From PWXP01 sp034005525 (lineage in GTDB: Bacteria; Planctomycetota; Planctomycetia; Pirellulales; Thermoguttaceae), in contig JAVEUP010000015.1 of the NCBI GenBank assembly GCA_034005525.1, positions 1 to 64,000 on the forward strand: 64,000 nt of DNA, written 5' to 3'. Positions 32,289 through 40,966 of this stretch are shown here, one piece after another (the first letter of the stretch is position 1; each line of letters opens with the position of its first letter). The position numbers and the translations under genes were made by a program. The notes beneath the pieces were generated by a model. It was not told where the DNA came from. It saw only the letters and a list, made by a program, of their open reading frames with translations, and searched no databases.

Positions 32289-33623
32289 ATGAATTTGGCA
32301 AGCAGAAGGACTCGAACCATGAGATGTCATTGGGGGTGTGTAGTTTCTTTCATGTTTTCGCTTGCAGTATATGCTCCAGGCTCACCGGCCTTTGCCCAAG
32401 ACAAACTTCCCATTCCCTCCGCCGAAGCTCAAAGGGACGCCCTCGCCCTCATCAAAGAAGTGTACGGTCAGGAATTGAAGGCAGCGAAGACGCCCGAGCA
32501 GAAAACGGCCCTGGCGCAGAAGTTGCTTGACAAGTCAAGGGAAGCGACGGAAGATGCCACTCGTTTCGCTCTCATCCGAGTTAGCAGGGATTTGGCCGTT
32601 CAGGGAGGTGATGTCTCCGTTGCTTTTCGGGCTATTGAAGTAACATCGTACCGATTTCAGATTGATACGTTTGCGGCAAAGGTCCGGACCCTGTTGGAGA
32701 CCGCCAAGTCTGCTTCCACTCCTGCTCACCAGAAGGCGGTCGCAACCGAGGGTCGCAAGCTCATCGAGAAGGCTGTGGAGGAGGATGACTTTGAGACAGT
32801 CAGCCGACTTTACGAGACAGCCGCAGCGACGGCCCGAAGTGCTCATGAGTGGGATCTTGCGAGGGAAATCGTGGCAAGAAACCGGGAGATTGAGGAGGTG
32901 GCTGCGGCTCATGCGGCCATCGACGATGCTGTGACGCTACTGAAGCTAGACCCGGTTGATCCCGAGGCCAACCTTGCGGTTGGCAAGTACCACTGCCTTA
33001 TCAAGGGTAACTGGAGCCGGGGCTTGCCGATGCTGGCTTTGGGGAATGACGAAAAGCTCAAGGAATTGTCAGTCAAGGAACTTCGAGAAGTGTCCGATAC
33101 CGATGGGCAGGTTGCTTTGGGCGACGGTTGGTGGGACGTGGCAGCAACGAGTGAAGGCGTGGCTCAGAAACAACTTCAGGAGCGGGCGGCGTTGTGGTAT
33201 CGGAAGGCGTTGCCGGGGTTGAGTGGGTTGGTGAGGGATAGGGTAGCCGGGAGGTTGAAGGACTTGGCCGACAACGGGTCGGCATCGAAGACTCCGACCT
33301 CCGAGAGACAAGATCCATCGCTCGCCCACAGGAGGCAACAACCCGTGCAGCGCATCGAGTACTATGTTTGGGAGTGGTTGCCGTCAGGAGGAAATCCGTT
33401 CAAGCTTAAGTTCTATGGGAACGGTACAGTCAGCTACTTCTCCGAGAACTCTGGAAACCCGAAGTTCACTTGGTCGCTTAACAAGAACATCCTCGTGCTA
33501 ACTTGGTACAAAAACGGTTGGATTGATACACTGACTGTCTCGCCCGACGGACGCACAGCGAGAGGAAGAAACCAGTATGGCCGAAGTATTACCGCTCGAC
33601 TGTTGGGCACCAATCTCGAATAG
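32289..33623 (+). CDS. Secreted helical-repeat protein with small beta domain
   Basis: A 444-residue protein with a signal peptide (residues about 1-35, cleavage near SPAFA-Q). Mature residues about 36-310 form the helical module of this island (LPIPSAEAQRDALALIKEV; DPEANLAVGKYHCLIKGNW; VALGDGWWDVA; ERAALWYRKALPGLSG), known from many planctomycete secreted proteins but without an assigned function. The C-terminal 90 residues (YYVWEWLPSGGNPFKLKFYG to the end) are a small beta-rich domain. It is a tandem paralogue of the next gene, with long stretches of near-identical DNA. The ATG follows GGGGGAC. Likely periplasmic or surface located. Confidence 0.75.
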   Translation: MNLASRRTRTMRCHWGCVVSFMFSLAVYAPGSPAFAQDKLPIPSAEAQRDALALIKEVYGQELKAAKTPEQKTALAQKLLDKSREATEDATRFALIRVSRDLAVQGGDVSVAFRAIEVTSYRFQIDTFAAKVRTLLETAKSASTPAHQKAVATEGRKLIEKAVEEDDFETVSRLYETAAATARSAHEWDLAREIVARNREIEEVAAAHAAIDDAVTLLKLDPVDPEANLAVGKYHCLIKGNWSRGLPMLALGNDEKLKELSVKELREVSDTDGQVALGDGWWDVAATSEGVAQKQLQERAALWYRKALPGLSGLVRDRVAGRLKDLADNGSASKTPTSERQDPSLAHRRQQPVQRIEYYVWEWLPSGGNPFKLKFYGNGTVSYFSENSGNPKFTWSLNKNILVLTWYKNGWIDTLTVSPDGRTARGRNQYGRSITARLLGTNLE

Positions 33624-33662
33624 CTGTACCAAGCCCGTACTTCGCTCCGCTGCCCGTTAGAA

Positions 33663-35240
33663 ATGATATGGACCAGCAATATGATATGCAATCAAGCATT
33701 CGCTGTTGTTCGACAAGTGCTTCTCTTGACTTTGGTTGCGTCATCCGCCCAAGACAAACTTCCCATTCCCCCCGCCGAAGATCAAGCCAAGGCTCTCGAC
33801 CTCATCAAAGAAGTGTACGGCCAGGAATGGGAAGAAGCGACGACATCGAAGGATCGTCAAGCACTGGCAGTCAAGTTGCTGCAAAGGGCCAAGGAGTCGG
33901 CCGACGATGATGCCAACCACTACATGCTGCTCCACGTCGCGCAGAACCTGGCAGCGCAAGCTGGCGATGCCGAACTGGCGTTCAAGGCCATCGAGGCGAT
34001 GGCGGCGAAGTATGACGTGGACGCCTATCGATTGAAGGGTTCGGCCCTGTCAGGTGCGGCAAAGTCCGCTAGCACTGCCCAATCCGTTACCGCTGCAAGG
34101 CTTTCCTTGGCCTTGATCGACGAAGCCGTTGATAGGGACGACTTCGTGGCAGCCAGGTTTTTGGGCGGGCTTGCTACCGACGCTGCTCGGAAAGGGAGGG
34201 ACTTGCCTTTGGTCGCACAGATCGTCGAGCGCAACAGGGAGGTGGAAGAGGTTGCTCAATCCTTTGCAGACATCCAGGATGCCTTGGCAGCCTTGAAGTC
34301 GAATCCTGTTGACCCCGATGCCAACCTTGCCGTTGGCAAATACCACTGCTTCCTGAAGGGCAATTGGAACCGGGGATTACCCATGTTGGCCTTGGGGAGT
34401 GATGGGAAGCTCAAGGAACTGGCAGTGAAGGACCTGAAAAGTGTGGAGGGCAGCGATGAGCTAGTTGCCTTGGGCGATGGTTGGTGGGATCTGGCAGCGG
34501 CGAGTGAGGGGATGACTCAGAAGCAGCTTCAGGAGCGGGCAGCGGTGTGGTATCGAAAGGCGCTGCCAGGGTTGAGTGGGTTGGTGAAGGATAGGGTGGC
34601 GATGAGGTTGGGGTCTCTTCGGGGAAGCACGCCTTCCAAAGTTGGCGATGACGCATTACCAAAGGATGAGTGGATTAGCATATTCGATGGGCGTTCGCTA
34701 AAGGGGTGGGAGGCGGATCAGAATGGACATGTCTGGTCCGTAATAGAAGGTGCGATTGTTGGTCGTGGGCGGCCTGACGAAGTCAGCCACCTCTATTCTC
34801 AACAGCAGTTTACCAATTTCGAGTTGCGAGCAGATGTCCAGATAAATGCAGGCGGCAACTCGGGAGTGTACTTCCGAGCACACCCGTTTCGTGTAGATCG
34901 CAGCAGTATCATAGCAGATGGGTATGAGGTTCAGATAATCGGCAGCAACGTCGGCAGGGCTGGAGGTGCTCGAAGTGGTAGCCTGATCATCAGTGGCAGG
35001 AAACAGAAAGACCTCCGCAAAACGATACCTGTGAATCGAAACGTAATCGCAGACGGGCGATGGTTCAACCTACATCTACTCGTGCAAGATAACCGTTTTG
35101 TGGTGACAATCGATGGCCATCACATCAATACCTTTGCTGACCCCAATTGGGTGTACCGTTCAGGACGGCTTGCACTCCAGCATTGGTGGGCGGATACCTT
35201 CGTATCTTACAAAAACATCGCTGTAAGACCATTGCCCTGA
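33663..35240 (+). CDS. Secreted helical-repeat protein with DUF1080 domain
   Basis: A 525-residue paralogue of the preceding gene product, starting 39 bases after it. A signal-like N-terminus (about 1-28) is followed by the same helical module (LPIPPAEDQAKALDLIKEV; DPDANLAVGKYHCFLKGNW; VALGDGWWDLA). The C-terminus from about residue 335 is a DUF1080/3-keto-disaccharide hydrolase domain: DEWISIFDGRSLKGWEADQ, GGNSGVYFRAHPF, DGYEVQIIGSN and WNDI-like FVVTIDGHHINTF. DUF1080 members are a concanavalin-like fold linked to sugar breakdown in planctomycetes. So the module is shared while the C-terminal domain is exchanged. Exact substrate unknown. Confidence 0.8.
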   Translation: MIWTSNMICNQAFAVVRQVLLLTLVASSAQDKLPIPPAEDQAKALDLIKEVYGQEWEEATTSKDRQALAVKLLQRAKESADDDANHYMLLHVAQNLAAQAGDAELAFKAIEAMAAKYDVDAYRLKGSALSGAAKSASTAQSVTAARLSLALIDEAVDRDDFVAARFLGGLATDAARKGRDLPLVAQIVERNREVEEVAQSFADIQDALAALKSNPVDPDANLAVGKYHCFLKGNWNRGLPMLALGSDGKLKELAVKDLKSVEGSDELVALGDGWWDLAAASEGMTQKQLQERAAVWYRKALPGLSGLVKDRVAMRLGSLRGSTPSKVGDDALPKDEWISIFDGRSLKGWEADQNGHVWSVIEGAIVGRGRPDEVSHLYSQQQFTNFELRADVQINAGGNSGVYFRAHPFRVDRSSIIADGYEVQIIGSNVGRAGGARSGSLIISGRKQKDLRKTIPVNRNVIADGRWFNLHLLVQDNRFVVTIDGHHINTFADPNWVYRSGRLALQHWWADTFVSYKNIAVRPLP

Positions 35241-35247
35241 CGTATAA

Positions 35248-35676
35248 ATGTGCGAGCATTATTGCACAGCCGACACAGGCAGTGGTCGTACTTTCAGCAT
35301 AGGGATCCGTGTCCTCAATCGAGCCCAGTTCGTACAGGCTCCTAACATCTCTTGGAAAGAGGCCAAGGAAGCGTGTGAAAAAATGGGAGTGCACTTAGTC
35401 TGCGTGGAAACGGATAAAGAACTGGAGGCCCTAAACAAAGTCGGGGAGGGTGTGGTCGCATGGGTGGGTGGCTGCCGACACGATGATGGACAGTGGCGTT
35501 GGCTCAACAACCAAGTCATTCCGTCCGGGCGTGTTCAGTTCCAGGTATATCCCCTTGAAGAGAAGTACTCTTATGTTTCGGTTTTTGGCAATGGCGCATT
35601 CGAGTGCAGACCGGAAAGCAGCCTTGCGCCCGAAAAGGTCGAAACACTCGCTGGCTACGTGTGTGACTGGGAGTGA
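35248..35676 (+). CDS. Orphan C-type-lectin-like domain, probably a detached cassette
   Basis: A 142-residue frame beginning eight bases after the DUF1080 gene. Residues about 30-142 have a C-type-lectin pattern: ISWKEAKEACEKMGVHLVCVE, VAWVGGCRHDDGQWRWLN, then a final AGYVCDWE. There is no signal peptide and no ribosome binding site before the ATG, which is unexpected for a domain normally found outside the cell. In other planctomycete proteins such a domain follows the helical module, so this is likely a C-terminal cassette left behind after domain exchange. Expression is doubtful. Confidence 0.5.
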   Translation: MCEHYCTADTGSGRTFSIGIRVLNRAQFVQAPNISWKEAKEACEKMGVHLVCVETDKELEALNKVGEGVVAWVGGCRHDDGQWRWLNNQVIPSGRVQFQVYPLEEKYSYVSVFGNGAFECRPESSLAPEKVETLAGYVCDWE

Positions 35677-35717
35677 GGGTCCGAGTCAAATTAGCGAACG
35701 AAGCCGGAAGCACCACC

Positions 35718-35939
35718 ATGCAGCGACGACAGTTCGTAACCAGTACCGTCACGGCAGTCGCCCTGGCCGCTGTGCCGAGCCTCGTTCACGCCGCCAACCG
35801 CAAGTTCGTGTTCAAGATCAAGACCAAATCTGGCGGCATCGTGGGCAACTCTCAATTGAACGGTATAGGGGCTAGGCGAGAGCTTGCACTTGCGATATCC
35901 TGTATTGCACGAAAGGAACCCTGTAATGATCGGAATTGA
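35718..35939 (+). CDS. Truncated Tat-signal small protein
   Basis: A 73-residue frame starting MQRRQFVTSTVTAVALA, a twin-arginine-type signal ending near LVHAA, followed by KFVFKIKTKSGGIVGN and then an unrelated-looking tail. GGAAG precedes the ATG. The last 14 bases overlap the SIS isomerase gene. A small exported protein of this type would be expected to continue past IVGN, so the gene looks cut off about residue 48 and now reads into the leader of the next gene. Function unknown. Confidence 0.45.
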   Translation: MQRRQFVTSTVTAVALAAVPSLVHAANRKFVFKIKTKSGGIVGNSQLNGIGARRELALAISCIARKEPCNDRN

Positions 35940-36507
35940 CCTGCCACTGGACGACTACCTGGCCGAATTGAAGCGCGTGCTCGACCTTACCGACCGCGGT
36001 GAGATGGTTCGCATGGCGGACCTCTTGTTCGAGGCTTACGAGCGAGGCGGCCAGGTATTCGTGTGTGGCAACGGCGGCTCGGCGGCATTGGCGTCGCACA
36101 TTGCCGAAGACGTCGGCAAGGGCACGCTGCGCGAGGCGGACCTTCGCGACGAAGACCGGCCCCGGTTCCGCATTCTCAGCCTGACCGACAACGCGCCCTG
36201 GATTACGGCGTTGGCGAACGACGTGGGCTACGACCAGGTATTTGTCCAGCAGCTTATGCACTACGGCCGGCCCGGCGACCTGCTGGTGGCCATCAGCGGC
36301 TCCGGCAACAGCCCGAACGTCATCGCAGCGGTCGAATGGGCCAACCGCCATGGACTGACCACTTTCGGCATGACCGGGTTCGACGGCGGCAAACTCCGCC
36401 GGCTGCAAACGGCCGGCGTCCACGTGCCGATCGACGACATGGGCATGACCGAGTCGGTCCACGGCTGCATCCTCACTGGGTGGTCGACGATCTGCACGCG
36501 CGCCTAA
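35926..36507 (+). CDS. SIS-domain sugar-phosphate isomerase (phosphoheptose isomerase-like), C-terminal frameshift
   Basis: A GmhA-like SIS protein, 193 residues as read. VCGNGGSAALASHIAEDVGKG (about 45-65) and LVAISGSGNSPNVIAA (about 118-133) are the phosphosugar-binding motifs. The start at 35926 has AAGGA nine bases upstream. The expected role is making sedoheptulose- or fructose-derived phosphosugars for surface glycans. Near 36471-36474 the reading GCILTGWSTICTRA appears unnatural; one extra base there would give HWVVDDLHARLNRVGRYS and a stop at 36534-36536, an end far more like a real one. So either the gene or the sequence has lost one base. Confidence 0.8.
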   Translation: MIGIDLPLDDYLAELKRVLDLTDRGEMVRMADLLFEAYERGGQVFVCGNGGSAALASHIAEDVGKGTLREADLRDEDRPRFRILSLTDNAPWITALANDVGYDQVFVQQLMHYGRPGDLLVAISGSGNSPNVIAAVEWANRHGLTTFGMTGFDGGKLRRLQTAGVHVPIDDMGMTESVHGCILTGWSTICTRA

Positions 36508-36603
36508 ACCGCGTGGGACGCTACAGCGCAGCGTAGCACTTCCCGGCGCCGGTGCTGAACCATCTTCGGCAAGGCGCCGCCGGGCTGGCCGCGCCCGCCG
36601 GGA

Positions 36604-39600
36604 TCATCCACGCCGTCGACGGGCCACGAGCCCGCAGGCGAGGGCTGCAAGCAACAACAACCAGGTTCCCGGTTCAGGAACCGCGGTGAGAATCAGGCTG
36701 CCGGTGGTGACCTTCCAGTCGCCCCACCAGCCGATGTTATCGGTGATCCGGAACAGGTCCGTGATGTTCTGGCCGGGGCCGAGCAGGTCGGCGCCAAGGT
36801 ACACGTCGCCGTCGAACAGGGTGAAGCTGTCGCCCGCGCTGAGACTGTAACCGTCCAGCCCAAAGATATTCAGCGAGATGCTTTCGAGCCCGGTCGGCAG
36901 GGTCAGCCTGGCGTCGTTGCTGCCAAGAACCCGATCGTAGTTGCCATCCGTGTTGTTGACGAATTCCCAATCCCAAATGGCGCCGTTATCGAAGATAAGG
37001 TTGCTACCGAACGTGAGCGTGCCGATGCTCGTTCCCGTGGCAAGCCTGCCGCCGTCCTCGATGGTTGTGGCGCCGGCAATTGTGCCCGTGCCGCCCAGGG
37101 TCGCACCATTCTTGACCGCAACCGGCCCGGTACCTGTTCCCGAGCCCGAGGCATTGTTGACCAGCAGCGTGCCCGCGTCGATAGAAACGCCGCCGGCGAA
37201 AGTGTTTGCGCCGGTGAGCGTCAGCGTTCCGGCGGCGGTCTTGATCAGGCTGCCGGTTCCGGAGATCGTGCCACCGTAGGTGGTCGACGTGCCCAGCCCG
37301 CCCACGGTCAGCGTATTGGCGCCAAGGGCGACATTACCGCCAACAGAGCCGCCGCCGGCCAGCGAGCCGATCGTGAGGCCGTAATCTCCCAAGACCAGGT
37401 TGGCGCCGGCGGTATCCTCGAGCGTGAACGCAACGGCGCCGGCGTTGTGGGCGTGCCGATGCTGCGCGAAGGTCCCGCCTGCAATGTGGATTGACCCGCC
37501 CGTGAAGGTCGTGTTGCAGACCGTAAAGGTATTGGTGCCGGCCTTGGTGAGTGTGAAGCCCGCGAGATCCAAGGTAGTGGCGGCGTAGCCGGGAGCGAGC
37601 AACGCGAAGTTCCCCGTCCCGCCGATCATTGCATCGGCGGCAAGCCTGAGATTGGACATTTGCAGAGTACTGTTGCCGATATGTCCCCCCGTATTGATGA
37701 TGGCGCCCGTACCGGCAGTGCCCATGCCGGCGATCGTGTATCCGTAGCCCGCGTCAACGATTCCGTTGAAATCCACCGTGGCTCCGGACGCGATGATCAC
37801 CTTGTCGAAGCTCGCAGTTCTCTGGCCCAGTGAGTACATGTGGCCGATTCTCAGTATCCCTTCGTCCACCATGACGCTGCCGGTAAACGTGCTGTTTCCA
37901 CTGAGCGTGAGCGTGCCGGTGCCGGTCTTGGTCAGACCACCGGCGCCGGAGATGCTGCCGGCGTAGGTAGTCGAGGTCCCCAGTGCGCCTACCGTCAACC
38001 GATTGGCGCCCAGGTTGATGCCGCCACCGGTCGAACCGCCACCGGCCAGCGAGCCAACCGACAGGTCGTAACTTCCCAACGAGAGGTTGGCGCCGGCCGT
38101 GTTGGCGAACGTGAAGGCGACTGCACCGGCATCGTGAGCCCGCGTGTATTGCGTGACGGTTCCACCGGCGACGTGGATGGTTCCGGGGTTGAAGGTTGTG
38201 TTGGAAACCGTAAAGGTATTGGTGCCGGCTTTGGTGAGGGTGAATCCGTTAAGATCGAGGGTGGTGGGGCCGTGGCCGGAGGCAAGCAAGGCAAAGTTGC
38301 CCGTCCCGCCGATCATGGCATTCGCAGCGAGTCTTATATTGGATGTCTGTGCAGTGCCGTTGTCGATATGCGCCCCGGTATTGACCATGGCGCCCGCGCC
38401 GGCGGTGCCCGTTCCGGCGATGGTATATCCGTAGGTTGCGTCGCGCACGCCGTTGAGGTCCACGGTGCCCCCGGAGTTGACAACCACTTTAGTGACTGCC
38501 GTGTTCGCCGGCCCGAAAGCGTTCCGGTTTCCAAGGGCCAACACTCCAGCGTTGACCCCGATGCCGCCGGTCAGGGAGTTGACGCCGGTAAGCGTCAGCG
38601 TTCCGGCGCCGGTCTTGACCAGGCCGCCGGCCCCGGAGATCGTGCCGTCGTAGGTGGTCGACGTTCCCAGCCCGCCTACGGTCAGCGTATTGCCGCCAAG
38701 GGCGACATTGCCGCCGGTGGCGCCGCCACCGGCCAGCGAGCCAACCGACAGGTTGTAACTGCCCAAGGATAGGTTGGCGCCTGCCGTGTTGGCGAAGGTG
38801 AATGCAACGGCGCCGGCGTTGTGGGCCCGCGTGTACTGCGTGAACGTTCCGCCGGCAACGTGGATCGTACCGGACGTGAAGGTTGAGTTGGAGACCGTAA
38901 AGGTGTTGTCGCCGGCTTTCGTCAGCGTGAAGCCCGCTAGATCCAAGGTAGTGGCGGCATGGCCGGGAGCGAGCAACGCGAAGTTCCCCGTCCCTCCGAT
39001 CATTGCATCGGCGGCGAGCCTGAGATTGGACATTTGCAGGTTGCCATTGCCGATGTGGGCGCCGGTGTTGATGATGGCGCCCGTTCCGTTGGCGCCTGTG
39101 CCGGCGATTGTGTACCCGTAACCTGCGTCCCAGATTCCGTTGAAATCCACCGTGGCTCCCGACGCGATGATCACCTTGTCGAAGCTCGCACTTCTTTGGC
39201 CCAATGAATACATGTGCCCGATTTTCAGTATCCCTTCATTGACGTAAACACTGCCGGCGAACGCAGTGCTGTTTCCGCTGAGCGTGAGTATGCCGGTGCC
39301 GGTCTTGGTCAGGCCGCCGGTTCCGGCGATGAGACCGCTCATCACCGCGTCGACGTTCGCGGCCAGGGTGGGCGTGGTTCCAGCCAACGTGATCGTACCG
39401 CCGGAAAGCGTGTAATTGCCCGTGCCGGCAGCGTTGAAAGTGATCCGGTTGGCTGTCACCGTTCCGACGCTGACGACCCCCGCTGAACCAGCACCGGCGC
39501 CGAAGACCGCCTCGTCGACTGCGGTGTTCGGCCACGGAACATTTGAAGCGCCGTCCCAGAAGTTCTGGTTCGTCGTATTCCAGCCCGCTCCCGCGCCATC

Positions 39601-39717
39601 CTGCGCGCCGAAAGCGCCCGTGTTGGCATCATAGGTCAGGGTTGCCGCCTGCGTGGCGTTCATTGTGGCTAATCCGACCGCGAGTATCGCGACAAGAAAG
39701 ACGAGAAGTGTTTTCAT
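36604..39717 (-). CDS. Large secreted autotransporter-repeat protein with PEP-CTERM anchor
   Basis: A 1037-residue exported protein. A signal peptide (about 1-25, LLVFLVAILAVGLATMNATQ) is followed by beta-helix type repeats with autotransporter-associated strand motifs (GGLTKTGTGILTLSGNST; SGAGGLVKTGAGTLTLTG). About 229-residue segments recur three times, the copies near-identical in DNA with a period near 687 bases (for example near 37571, 38259 and 38945). The C-terminus ends VPEPGTWLLLLAALACGLVA-RRRRG, a PEP-CTERM sorting signal for an exosortase. The start at 39717 has GGAG eight bases upstream. It is Gly/Thr/Asn-rich with few charged residues, as for a surface fibre or matrix protein. 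No exosortase gene is in the window. Confidence 0.88.
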   Translation of the reverse strand: MKTLLVFLVAILAVGLATMNATQAATLTYDANTGAFGAQDGAGAGWNTTNQNFWDGASNVPWPNTAVDEAVFGAGAGSAGVVSVGTVTANRITFNAAGTGNYTLSGGTITLAGTTPTLAANVDAVMSGLIAGTGGLTKTGTGILTLSGNSTAFAGSVYVNEGILKIGHMYSLGQRSASFDKVIIASGATVDFNGIWDAGYGYTIAGTGANGTGAIINTGAHIGNGNLQMSNLRLAADAMIGGTGNFALLAPGHAATTLDLAGFTLTKAGDNTFTVSNSTFTSGTIHVAGGTFTQYTRAHNAGAVAFTFANTAGANLSLGSYNLSVGSLAGGGATGGNVALGGNTLTVGGLGTSTTYDGTISGAGGLVKTGAGTLTLTGVNSLTGGIGVNAGVLALGNRNAFGPANTAVTKVVVNSGGTVDLNGVRDATYGYTIAGTGTAGAGAMVNTGAHIDNGTAQTSNIRLAANAMIGGTGNFALLASGHGPTTLDLNGFTLTKAGTNTFTVSNTTFNPGTIHVAGGTVTQYTRAHDAGAVAFTFANTAGANLSLGSYDLSVGSLAGGGSTGGGINLGANRLTVGALGTSTTYAGSISGAGGLTKTGTGTLTLSGNSTFTGSVMVDEGILRIGHMYSLGQRTASFDKVIIASGATVDFNGIVDAGYGYTIAGMGTAGTGAIINTGGHIGNSTLQMSNLRLAADAMIGGTGNFALLAPGYAATTLDLAGFTLTKAGTNTFTVCNTTFTGGSIHIAGGTFAQHRHAHNAGAVAFTLEDTAGANLVLGDYGLTIGSLAGGGSVGGNVALGANTLTVGGLGTSTTYGGTISGTGSLIKTAAGTLTLTGANTFAGGVSIDAGTLLVNNASGSGTGTGPVAVKNGATLGGTGTIAGATTIEDGGRLATGTSIGTLTFGSNLIFDNGAIWDWEFVNNTDGNYDRVLGSNDARLTLPTGLESISLNIFGLDGYSLSAGDSFTLFDGDVYLGADLLGPGQNITDLFRITDNIGWWGDWKVTTGSLILTAVPEPGTWLLLLAALACGLVARRRRG

Positions 39718-40066
39718 GTTTCCGACTCCCAATATCACAATAACCGGCTGTCCATGCTGTCGTTACAACGTACAGCTTCGTGGACGAACTAAGAGTGAAC
39801 ACGCCGCGAATGGCTTCCAGGTTTGTGCGCGACGGAGACGCATTGCGCTTTCTCGGAGTCCATCTATTACCACGAGTTTCAGTCTATCAAGAGAAGAAAT
39901 TGCGGTCAAATGTTGCGTAAAGATTTCCAGGCCGGTGCCGCCGGTGAGACCTGAAGCGGCAAGGCACGCGGGTTCCATGCCGCTGTCGGGTGGCCGGGCA
40001 GTCCGCCGGAATGCGAGTGTCAACTTGCCGAAGTTCCTGTTCGGCAGGTCATCGGCCATCGGCAAG
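39718..40066. other. Non-coding gap between the PEP-CTERM gene and rsmA
   Basis: About 350 bases. I see the leader of the PEP-CTERM gene on the minus strand and no convincing gene, repeat or terminator. Frames here are continuations of rsmA antisense. Confidence 0.5.
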
Positions 40067-40966
40067 CTATCTTTTCGCGTCGAAACACAAGCGGAGGACG
40101 CTGGCGACGTCGAGTTGCTCCGCCCGGGCCTGAAGGGAAAGGCCGGCCGATTCCAGAATGGAATCGACTTGCGATTTGTCGAGCCGCCCTTTGAAGAAAC
40201 CGAGCAGCTCGCTGCGCAGCAGCTTGCGGCGGTGGCAAAACAATGCGCGGGTGAAGTCGTGGAAGAACGCGCGGTCGGGAATCTGCCGGCGGCGGGCGGG
40301 ATCGAGCACAAGCCGCACGATGGCCGACTCCACCTTCGGGCGCGGCCAGAAAGCCGTCGGCGGCAGAATGCGCACGACCTCGGCGGTGCATTGGCTTTGT
40401 ACCCAGATACTCAGGGCCCCGTAGTCCTTGGTGCCGGGCCGCGCGGTGAACCGGTCCGCAACCTCCTTCTGCACGGTTATGGTCATCGAGTGCGGCGCGC
40501 GGTCCAGCCCGAGCAGGTTGCTGACGATGGGCGTCGCCACGTTGTACGGCAGGTTCGCCACCAGTTTCAGGCGTCGATCCGGGGCCGCGTCGAGCCGCTC
40601 GAACACGGCGTCGAGAACCGCCGGATTGAGCCGATTCTTGTTGTGCAACGCGTCGAGCTGCAGCATGGCGACGTTCTTGAGCGTGTAAAGCTCCTCACTG
40701 GCGAGTTGGAACAACTGCCGGTCAATTTCCACGGTGACCACGCTCGCCACGCGCGGCGCCATCAACTGGGTAAGCGAACCCGTGCCGGTGCCCACTTCAA
40801 GTACGACGTCGCCGGGCGACAGTTCCGCCGCGTCGACCAGGATTCCCAGCAGGTTCAGGTCGATCAGGAAGCACTGACCATACCGGGTGCGCGGCCGGAC
40901 GCCGGCCTCCTCGAAGCGCCGGCGAAGAAAGGATGCCGTTTGGCGGGCGGGTGCGTTCACTTCCAT
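40067..40966 (-). CDS. rsmA: 16S rRNA dimethyladenosine transferase
   Basis: A 299-residue RsmA/KsgA that dimethylates two adjacent adenosines near the 3' end of 16S rRNA in ribosome maturation. GQCFLID (about 30-36, variant of GQNFL), the SAM loop VLEVGTGTGSLTQLM (about 55-69), the catalytic NLPYNVATPIVSNLL (about 139-153) and the PPTAFWPRPKVESAIVRL motif are present. Its ATG at 40966 overlaps the riboflavin synthase stop by 10 bases, so it is translationally linked to the psd-pssA-ribE operon. Confidence 0.94.
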   Translation of the reverse strand: MEVNAPARQTASFLRRRFEEAGVRPRTRYGQCFLIDLNLLGILVDAAELSPGDVVLEVGTGTGSLTQLMAPRVASVVTVEIDRQLFQLASEELYTLKNVAMLQLDALHNKNRLNPAVLDAVFERLDAAPDRRLKLVANLPYNVATPIVSNLLGLDRAPHSMTITVQKEVADRFTARPGTKDYGALSIWVQSQCTAEVVRILPPTAFWPRPKVESAIVRLVLDPARRRQIPDRAFFHDFTRALFCHRRKLLRSELLGFFKGRLDKSQVDSILESAGLSLQARAEQLDVASVLRLCFDAKR

